Assembly: GCA_009801085.1 (NCBI GenBank)
Contig: VNWV01000007.1
Span: 186,001-250,000 of the forward strand
DNA length: 64,000 bases
Source of the DNA: Lasiodiplodia sp. COLG20
Taxonomy: Eukaryota; Ascomycota; Dothideomycetes; Botryosphaeriales; Botryosphaeriaceae
Reading direction: 5' to 3'
Shown: positions 56,488 to 64,000 of the stretch, piece by piece
Layout: every line of letters begins with the position of its first letter
Numbering within the stretch: position 1 is the stretch's first letter
Made by a program: the position numbers and the translations under genes
The notes under the pieces: generated by a model
What the model was told of the DNA's origin: nothing
Database searches by the model: none
What the model saw: only the letters and a program-made list of their open reading frames with translations

Positions 56488-57123
56488 GTTTGCGACGTGG
56501 GCGGTGAGCGGGCTGCTACGGACGAGCGAAGGGAGGAAGGGTGGGTGGGCGGAGGGTCATGGCCTGCAGCTCATGTTGCATGCGGAAGTCGAGTGGAGGG
56601 GCGGGGTGCAGGCAGCGAAATGTTTGGAGGCTTGCTCCACGTGCGGTCGACGCGCCGCGCGTGTGACGCCATCCCGCCCGGCAGAAAACGCCCAGCACTA
56701 CGACGCGTTCGAGAAGCCGCTCCACTTCTCCGCATGCCACATCACTGCTTCTCCTGACATGCTCAACAACACCGTCCACCCGCTGCCACCAGCCCTGCCC
56801 CTTTCCGCTGTCCGCGTCGTGTCGTGCCTCTGCACCACCGCTTTACATCCTCCCGCCCGCCACTCTTCCATCCGTTTCTCCCGGTTCCCGCCACCTTCAC
56901 ATTCCGTGCCTGCTTTCATTACTAGCCTCCGTTTCCCAGTCTATCCGCTTCTCAAAAAGCTCTATCCTGTCTTGGACAAGCCGTTCCCTCCAGCCGTCGT
57001 TCTGCCCCCCGGCGCTGCTCAATGTCGATCACTCCGAGCAATCCTCCTTCGTCCTTCTGTTCATAACTTATCTGGCCGCTTTCATACTTCAACAACCAGT
57101 AAAATGGCTTACAACGGCTTACA
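56488..57123. other. intergenic region upstream of the DDHD gene and the tRNA
   Basis: Holds the DDHD gene promoter on the minus strand and the 5' flank of tRNA-Gly. A long plus-strand frame (56456-57301) runs through it and into the tRNA and is not considered coding. Confidence 0.55.
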
Positions 57124-57257
57124 GCGTTGGTGGTTTAGTGGTAAAATTGATCGTTGCCATAGTTGCAGTTATCACAGGAGCATCTCATCCCACGAGTGCT
57201 CCCGGGAGCTCAACACTCAGCTTCGATCAGCCCCGGGTTCGATTCCCGGCCGACGCA
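57124..57257 (+). tRNA. tRNA-Gly (anticodon GCC) with a 63-nt intron
   Basis: Exons 57124-57159 and 57223-57257, 71 nt mature. The 7-bp acceptor stem GCGTTGG/CCGACGC pairs fully (one G-T). The D arm GTTT-AGTGGTA-AAAT, anticodon stem GATCG/CGATC, loop TTGCCAT/T with anticodon GCC, and T arm CCGGG-TTCGATT-CCCGG all fit, and A57257 is the discriminator. The A box lies at 57131-57141 and the B box GGTTCGATTCC at 57237-57247. The intron sits one base 3' of the anticodon (between positions 37 and 38), the standard nuclear tRNA intron site, and is long for such an intron. Confidence 0.9.
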
Positions 57258-57261
57258 TCTC

Positions 57262-57266
57262 TTTTT
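57262..57266 (+). terminator. RNA polymerase III terminator of tRNA-Gly
   Basis: A run of five T begins 5 nt after the mature 3' end. Confidence 0.75.
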
Positions 57267-58646
57267 GCGCTCGTGGTCTGCGCGGGATCTCTCTGAAGTA
57301 GTCTGTTGGGCCGACTGGCAAAATTTTTTGGCTCGGGTGGGGTTCTGCTACACCATGTCTCCGAGATAGGGTCCGAAATAGGCCCGCAGCTACAAAGCCA
57401 TCTAACAACATGAAGGAACCTTTGTACAGAGAGCATGAAGGCGGTGCAGTGCGCCAAGTTGCGTATGCCCCCTGCTTCTGCGTCATTCGATTATTTTATA
57501 ATCTGCCTCGAGCAAGCAAATTGCAGACTATAGCCACACATCACTATAGCCACACATCACTATAAACAAATTCAGAAGAGTATGCAGAACAGCTATGGCT
57601 GTGACGGGATTAAGCATACCTGCCATCAGCCTCGGTAGGTATACGTACGCCGTAGTATTTCTGTGATAAAAACGAGTCGTATCACTTGATATTGCGGCGT
57701 TTGACAGCAAATACTGATCAATAATACCTATTATTCCATTGAAACCTGGATGCGTCATTGCAAATTTACAGCGTGGGCAGTCTCACAGATAAAATACTTC
57801 AGGGTTAAGCAGGTGTGAGTGGTGGCCGTAAACCATCGGACTTTGGGAGCCCAAGCGCTCACCACCAGCCAGAGTAGAGACACTCTAAAGAGCTTTAGGT
57901 TTATTTCAATCTTCGATCAACGAAAAATCTTCGTTTGGTATTTATCTCACTATTTGCTTACTCCATACACCACCTCCTTTTGCTGTCTTATTCGTGGAAC
58001 TGCAGGATCGACTGAACTCTTGATATAAAGATGAAAACTCAGTGGTTACCTCGAACAGCTCCAGCCCGAGAACGCGAACACAGACTATTGCTCATCGTAG
58101 TATCTTGCACCTTTTTGCACCATCTACCGTTTGTCTCTAGTATACCTGCTGTGCAGAACCAGGGTGTATGCGTACTTGCACAACGTCATCGAGGAAGTTC
58201 TTTATTGCACGAATCAGCAGCTGCATGTTTCCGAGATATACACTATTTGCTCACAGATTCGGCTAGATGGCGCGGGAACATCCCTGGCCTCTACAAAGAA
58301 ACTGCCCAATGGGCCGAATGTTTGGGACAGACGGATTGTTTGCTTCTCTGACAGCGATGTTTCGCGGCCGCCTAGGGTACTTACTTATACTGCCCTCAAC
58401 TACCACACCCGCGTTTCACATTCCACCCCAATCATCGATTGCAAAGGCACAAGAGTACTCTGTACGAAGCTTGATTTGAAAGTATAGTAAGCCATCCACA
58501 TTTCGCTATTTGCATAGCTCCTGTTTCGATTCCCAGTGACTGAGCCAGGTGGCAGAACACTACAACGCGGACCGTTCCCTCAAAAACCAAACGCCCGCGA
58601 CCCCTCTTACCCACCCAGCCTACATTCACCATCCAATCACTCAACC
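57267..58646. other. AT-rich intergenic region
   Basis: Contains the 16-bp tandem repeat and, up to about 58.5 kb, AT-rich DNA without a protein-like frame. The last 100 nt become a pyrimidine-rich leader for the Myb-like gene. Confidence 0.5.
57528..57564. repeat. 16-bp tandem repeat, 2.3 copies
   Basis: The unit CTATAGCCACACATCA occurs twice head to tail (57528-57543, 57544-57559), followed by CTATA of a third copy. It lies in AT-rich intergenic DNA after the tRNA. Confidence 0.9.
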
Positions 58647-59252
58647 ATGCCCTCCGACAAGCAGAACGCCGAGTTCTTGTTCTCCATGCTCAAGCAGCTC
58701 GACGTAAAGCACATCGAGTGGAAGCGCATCGCCGAGGAGCACGGCATCACCAACGGCCACGCCGCCCGCATGCGCTGGTGCCGCTACCGCGATTCTAGGG
58801 AGGGCGTTAAGCCCAATGTCCGTAAGAATAAACGCGGTCGTGATTCCGTCTCCTCGGACGAAGACAGTGGCGATGCCAGGGCTCGTGCCAAGGCCACTGA
58901 CAAAGGCAGTGGAAAGAGGAAGAGGCCGAGGGCCGCCGATAGCGAAGGTGCGGATGACAAGAGTGATGACGAGGAGTTGGTGGTGAAGAAGGAAGAGAGT
59001 GATAGGCCGAAGAAGAGGGCGAGGATCGAGGAGCCAGTCAAGAAGGAGCCGCCCGAAGCTGACGAAGATTCTGATATGCTAATCGGACGGATGAAGAATG
59101 TAAAGGTCAAGACGGAGGCGAAGGCGGAGAAAGTCAAAGACGGCAAGAACGAAGTTAAGACGCAGGTGAAGGCGGAGGAGGTCAAGGACGAACGGAAGGA
59201 ACACCGCACGCTCTATGATATTCCGACCGTGAAGAAGGAAAGGGAAACTTGA
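58647..59252 (+). CDS. Myb-like DNA-binding domain protein, 201 aa
   Basis: Single exon. Residues 5-52 (AEFLFSMLKQLDVKHIEWKRIAEEHGITNGHAARMRWCRYR) match the short fungal Myb/SANT-like helix-turn-helix, with the tryptophan in W-K-R-I-A and the helix HAARMRW. The rest is highly charged: KRGRD, GKRKRPRA and KKRAR clusters serve as likely nuclear signals, acidic stretches (DEDSGDA, EADEDSD) follow, and repeated VKTEAKAEKVKD/VKTQVKAEEVKD units form a basic-acidic C-terminus. The ATG at 58647 is preferred over the in-frame ATG at 58536 because the domain starts right after it and the upstream part reads like leader. It probably binds DNA or chromatin. Confidence 0.85.
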   Translation: MPSDKQNAEFLFSMLKQLDVKHIEWKRIAEEHGITNGHAARMRWCRYRDSREGVKPNVRKNKRGRDSVSSDEDSGDARARAKATDKGSGKRKRPRAADSEGADDKSDDEELVVKKEESDRPKKRARIEEPVKKEPPEADEDSDMLIGRMKNVKVKTEAKAEKVKDGKNEVKTQVKAEEVKDERKEHRTLYDIPTVKKERET

Positions 59253-59343
59253 TGCCTTGGGCGTCCAGGGCTCCTGCACCAGTTCGTGTATTATTACGCA
59301 ACAACTCATGTACAGTACATTCATGAAACAGCTTCTCATTTAA

Positions 59344-62300
59344 CTATTCCGTGGCAGCCGCAGCACTCATGACACCCCTTCCGAACCATTCACTGACCGT
59401 TCCAAACTTATCCCTGCTCTTCCCTAATGCGTCCAAAAAGATATCATGCCTCTCAGCACTCTCCTCCTGAGCCTTCTTGATTGCCTTGATAGTCGCGTTT
59501 TGCGGTGCGCAGATCGGGCACTCAACCCCACTCATAGGATCCTCAATATCACGCTCAAAGTCAACGTTCAAACAACGTTGATGGAAGCTGTGCCCACACA
59601 TGAAGTGAACGGTAGGCTGATCGAGTGGGTGGGGGCAAGACGGACACCGGGTTGCTGTAAAGGCCATAGGCTTGGAGTTGAGCGTCTCCAGCTCCAACTT
59701 CTTGGTTGTGGTATCTGCAGTGAATGTCTGTATCATCTTGCGGTTGTTGGCGATTTCGCGGCGCTCGCGATCGATTGTCGTGGCGAGGTACTTCTTGATC
59801 ATGCCCATGGTCGCGACTCCGTTGGAACTGAGTGTTTGGATGACCTGTAGGGGGGCCATGAGGCCATCTTCATCAATTTTGCGTAGAACGGCGTCGAGCT
59901 CGTCTCCCGCTTCTTCTAAGATGGTTGGGGATGAGGTAAAGTAAGCGAGCGCAGTCGGGTAGAGAGAAGGATCCTCTGGCCCGTATTTCCGAAGTGCCTT
60001 GATCGCGCCTGGCGTATCCTTAGCTGACGTATAGGCCCGGAAGATGTCTGCACGAAGGCCTTGTTGCTCCCTGACAAGGATAGTTCCGTCCTTGAAGTTC
60101 GTCAGCTCTGAGAGGAGTAGGACGTTTGAGGTGTCGATGGGGATCTGGCACGTCGTTAGCACACTGCAGCAGCAAGACTAGATTACTTAACACCTACGTC
60201 TTTGCCCTCGACAAGCTTCTTGGCCTTGCTCTCCCATTCTTCTTTGTCACCATCCCTCGCGCTGGCCGCCGTGTGCAAGTACATCTCAAACAATGTAGTA
60301 TAGAGATCGACCTTGTCTTCCTCACCTATGTTGTGCGAGTTGATGCAAGCTTCGAGGAAGATGATGAACTCGTTAGGGTGATCGACGAATGATGAGAAAG
60401 CTGTGCGAGGTTTGGGAACTTTGTACTCTGACGCAGGTTCGTCGACGGTAGTCTCAACAATTTGTGCTTGGCTCGCTGTCGTTCTCTGATCGCCAGATCC
60501 TGGTGAAGAAATGGCATTTACGTTCATATAAGGCAAGGGAAGAAGCGCGGCCAGATTCTGGACGGCAGTTGTGGCGTTGCTGACGATCCCCATGCCCTGA
60601 GTTGCCGGGGCGTCTGGTATGACCACAGCATCTTTTTTGGGCTGGAAGTGACCGGTATAGTAGTCAATAAAGACCTGGGTCATGTCCTTTGGGCAATGCT
60701 CCAGGAGGACAGTGGCATACTTCATGAAGTTTTGATAGGCCTGCTTATGGTCAGCTAATCTGCTCTTTCCCGTAGAAGGGGTCTTGTTTTTTTTTTCGTA
60801 CATTTTCGGGCTCGAGACGCCAGATGTACGCAAGTGCCTCTGCGTATCTCTTCGAGTCTTCGATCAAGATGTCAACGACCAGCTCATGCTCATTGTGTTT
60901 CCTTGCTAAAAAGGCTGCTTGATCATAGTAGCCTCCCTGACGGCACATGGCGATGGCAGTATCCAGGTCAAATTTAGGATCACCGGGGGACCTGATAAAA
61001 GCCTCGAGCTTATCAACGTCTTTGAGTTTGGCATAGCAATTTAGGAGCAGAGTCGTGTGGTCCGGAGTTGCCTTTTGATGTTCGTGGAGTTCTTCAAGAT
61101 ATTCGATCAGATTGTGGATTCGTTGCGTGTCGAGGAACTGACTCGTGTTAGTTGAAATCCGTCACGAGTGCTGATGACCACCATACCTTGCGGATGACCT
61201 GGGACGGCTCGGTGTTGTCAATTGCCTTAAGGTACTGCTGCATTGCAGTGTCATAGTCGCCCTTCTGATAGAGGTGATCGCCGTATCTCCTGAGAATCAC
61301 GTTTTGCGTTGCTTTGTCGACACCAGCCTTTTGAGCCATGTTGATGGCAAGAACATAGAGATTCCTCTGGTAGACGAGTTCGAGCTTTTGTTGGAATGAT
61401 TTCTCATGGTATCGGAAGAGCTACCGGTAGTCAGCAAGATTGGACAGGGGACAGGGGAGGGAATTTGTGTACTTTGCCGTCTTGGGTAAGTACGAAGAGA
61501 TCACCCCATTCGACAAACACAGCTTGGACTCCAGATGGCAGGGCTTCTTGATGGGCGATGATCTTCAGGTCGGTATCTAGAATTGTGAAACTGGATGTAG
61601 AGAACAAATCATCGGCGGCGCTGCTGCCAAAAGCCCTCACCGCACGCGTGATGGTATTCGCTTTGGGAGGGGACACGACGGCGGTGTAGTCCTTATAGGT
61701 GCTGATCATCTTCTTCGGGCCGTCGTAAGAACCGAAGGAGCGCCTGCCCCCAAGACCGTAGCAGTAGAGACCATCGTCACGGGCAACAATGACGTCTCCG
61801 GTCGATTTGTCGACGGTCATGCAGTCTACACCACATCCTGTCTCATCCAGCGTGCGGGCTGGTTGTCCTTGGCCGCGCCCAGAGATAACCAGCGTTGATA
61901 TGCGACCGGTTGTGGCAATATACAGCGTGGTGATGCTACCCTCTCTAAAAGTTATGCCGGTGACAGGCTCCTCGGACTCAAAGACGGTTCGTTGGCGGGC
62001 GCCACGGTCGTGGATAAGATCTCCTCGCACTACGGTTACCGCGCCATTGCCGAAGCCAACAGCAAGCTGCGACAGGCCATCCATTGCTGCAAAGGCAGTG
62101 ACCTGCAGTGTGTGAGTGACGGCCGTAGTTGAAGAGTGCACGGTGGCTTACGGGGAACTGCTTCCTCCCATTGTGTATGGTGAGAGTAGACTGGCAGCGA
62201 GGGGCACCGGTCTTCTTCTCGAGCTTGTCGAGGGCCCAGACCTTCAGAGTTGGCTCGCTCGAAAGGTCCTCGGCGATGGTCACGAGCAGCGAAGTGCCTT

Positions 62301-62630
62301 GGACTTGCTTCATGTATCGGATGGAGCCGGTTTCGTGGGCTTGGAACTCGCGCACAACCTTGAAGGCGCTCGAGACGATGCGCACGGCACCATCTTGGCT
62401 GCCCAGGAAGACATTGTCGGAGCCGGACGCAACGCTGGTGATTTTGCTCTGCTACAACGCGGTCAGGGTGGAGAGCATGAGGGTGGGGAGCGGGTCGGGT
62501 ACATCGAACAGCGAGGCGTCCGGGAGCTTGACTTGGGAGACGTCGAAGAACTTGAACGGTTTCCACTGCAGCAAAGTCAGAGCGGGCGGGCGGTAGAGCT
62601 AGCGGCGATGCGTACCCCCGCGAAAGCCAT
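59344..62630 (-). CDS. VPS11: vacuolar protein sorting protein Vps11 (Pep5), HOPS/CORVET subunit, 973 aa
   Basis: Eight exons, complement(join(59344..60144,60198..60740,60802..61137,61187..61420,61473..62102,62152..62451,62503..62565,62616..62630)); all seven introns are 49-61 nt and the first exon has only five codons (MAFAG). The N-terminal half is a beta-propeller starting WKPFKFFDVSQVKL. YHEKSFQQKLELVYQRNLYVLAINMAQK opens the alpha-solenoid (clathrin-repeat region). The C-terminal RING-type finger (about 870-930) has CPSCPHPL, CGHSFHQRCLN and CPIC. Vps11 is a core subunit of the HOPS and CORVET tethers at vacuole and endosome, and its RING contacts Vps18. Length and domain order are normal. 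Confidence 0.95.
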
Positions 62631-63153
62631 GGCATCAGTCCATTCTCCAGGCGCGTCGGCGAGGACGTAGCCTGGTCGTGCGGCGGAGTGATATCAGATC
62701 GCTGCCAAGCCTGGTGGCCCGTGCACTGCCAGCGCGTCGCGAGGGCGGGCTGGATTCCTTCGGCGCCTGCTCCCTCCTGCTTCGCCTCTCTCCACGACAC
62801 CCATCGCCGCGACTTCCAAAGCCACGTCGCTTCATCCTGCTCATTGTACGCCCTTGCAACTGCAGCTTTTCTCGACTTCGCCGCCAGCGCCGACTTCTTT
62901 CTTCTGCCACCTCCCGACTGGCGCGCGTCCTCACTCCGTGCGAAAGCCTTGCCTGACTCCCAGGCTCTGCACGCCCACGCGCCTTCCACCAGCTCCCCAA
63001 CTGAAGCGAGGTAGCCGCTGCCGACGCGACCTCACCCGCTCGAGACTTGACTGCGCCGCGATCCAAAGCCTCGACATCTCCGAGACGCTTTGCAACCGGT
63101 TGACCACCTACGTCACTTCCTTTGCCCGCAACACCATCAATCCTCCAGCCAAC
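62631..63153. other. divergent promoter region of VPS11 and YRA1
   Basis: 523 nt separate the two start codons. Overlapping frames on both strands are shadows. The YRA1 side ends in a CT/CA-rich leader before its ATG. Confidence 0.6.
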
Positions 63154-64000
63154 ATGTCGGACAAGCTCAACCAGTCTCTTGACGAGATCCTCAAGGCCAA
63201 CAAGCGCGTCTCCCGCGGCCGCCCTGCCGCCCGCCGCGCTGCTAGCGGAAAGGGCGCTGCTGCTGCCACCCCTCCCGTCGGTGGCGTCAAGAAGAACACC
63301 AAGGCTCCCAAGGCTGCCGCCAAGGCAAACATTCCTACTGGACCTGCCTCCAAGGCGCATGGAGACAGCAAGATCATGGTCAGCAACTTGGTATGCGCCC
63401 CGACTCCTGCTGTTCGTTGACCCTCAGCTGACACGCCACAGCCTCACGATGTGACTGAGCCTCAGATTAAGGTATGTTGAGCGCGAAGGCCGCTTAGCCT
63501 TGGACTTCTCTCGCCGTTCCTTTTGAGACGCACGATCCTCGCAAACTTCCTCTTGAACCTTCCCGGGGCGCGTTGGCATTCTCCGAACACATGCAAGGAC
63601 ACGCTGGTCGACCTCACTCCAACGAAGCAGATCTCCCGCATGCTCCTGCTCGCCCTTCGATGAGCTTGATGCACGGCCTGGGATTGATCGCACGTTGCAC
63701 GTCTCGCAGAAGGACCGTTTCAAGGCTACAAGACTGCCTGGCAAGCAGCTTGGCCCATCGCGGCGCGGACATTAGAGTGATGGCTCTGAGATTTACCTGC
63801 ACTGGTATCTCTTACTCGTACTATGCGGAGATTAAGGCACCGTGTCGTGGCAGCATTGGTGTCAGCGAGCACAGCAGTGAAGCAGTACAGCACAGCATCT
63901 TGAGCAACTTGAAAAGCCATCGACTGGCCTGAGTACCACACCACGGCAACCCTGGAGATCGTCCCATACCTCAGTCGGCGAGGGAAAGATCATCCAAATA
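63154..64000 (+). CDS. YRA1: mRNA export adaptor Yra1/ALYREF (THO complex subunit 4), 5' part
   Basis: Partial gene. Exon 1 is 63154-63390, exon 2 is 63442-63471 (30 nt), then an intron that opens with GTATGT at 63472 and does not close before the window ends (at least 529 nt). The N-terminus MSDKLNQSLDEILKANK is the conserved UAP56-binding motif of REF proteins. A basic Arg/Gly/Ala/Lys segment (SRGRPAARRAASGKG) follows, and KIMVSNLPHDVTEPQIK is the first strand and helix of the RRM. The remaining RRM and the C-terminal motif are outside. Yra1 couples transcription and splicing to Mex67-dependent export. The intron placement inside the RRM recalls the regulatory intron of yeast YRA1. Confidence 0.88.

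Noticed and set aside
56456..57301. 281-codon plus-strand frame running into the tRNA
   Set aside because: It overlaps the start of the DDHD gene on the other strand and the tRNA-Gly itself; no domain.
57771..57900. possible 5S rRNA-like fragment (GTTAAGCAGG...CACCACCAGCCAG)
   Set aside because: Only short words resemble 5S rRNA; stems and internal promoter boxes do not line up.
1..64000. CRISPR array or bacterial defence island
   Set aside because: No spaced direct repeats and no bacterial genes; the window is clearly a fungal nuclear sequence.

Overview
The window is nuclear DNA of a filamentous ascomycete (Pezizomycotina; a dothideomycete would fit, but I cannot fix the class). The evidence is short spliceosomal introns of about 46-68 nt with GTRNGT-like donors, CTRAY branch sites and YAG acceptors, gene spacing typical of such genomes, and families limited to or typical of these fungi: CFEM, HET-C, AA11 LPMO, DUF3176 and fungal NACHT proteins. 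I recognise no bacterial operon, virus or intact transposon. Exon joins were made by hand; every multi-exon model closes in frame, with total length divisible by three.

Layout. 0-4.4 kb: G-patch protein, small one-TM protein, SDR oxidoreductase and a GPI-type CFEM protein, all on the minus strand. 6.7-14 kb: nucleoside hydrolase, Erv29/Surf4 cargo receptor, lysine-rich membrane-anchored protein and a divergent TFIIA-gamma, all minus. 14.5-20.3 kb: a low-complexity polyQ protein (+), a SNF5-family chromatin remodeller (-) and a secreted AA11 lytic polysaccharide monooxygenase (+). 21-25.3 kb: a coiled-coil protein followed closely by het-C (+). 25.8-28.8 kb: two small fungal proteins (-). 31.7-37.5 kb: a 1049-aa NACHT NLR-like protein and a DUF3176 membrane protein (+). 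38.1-44.4 kb: PRP46 (+) converging on ORC1 (-), then a bZIP factor (-). 44.4-53.6 kb: a 9.2-kb stretch with no recognisable gene. 53.6-64 kb: DDHD phospholipase (-), an intron-containing tRNA-Gly (+), a Myb-like protein (+), VPS11 (-) and, divergent from it, the 5' part of a YRA1/ALYREF gene (+) that runs off the window.

Most genes are unrelated housekeeping loci (replication, splicing, mRNA export, chromatin, vacuolar tethering, ER export). The one regional theme is non-self or cell-death type genes: HET-C and a fungal NLR lie about 6.4 kb apart with only two small genes between. I did not find a clear new multi-gene system. The best leads are that pair, the long YRA1 intron, the divergent intronless TFIIA-gamma, the tRNA-Gly intron and the long gene-free tract upstream of the bZIP gene.
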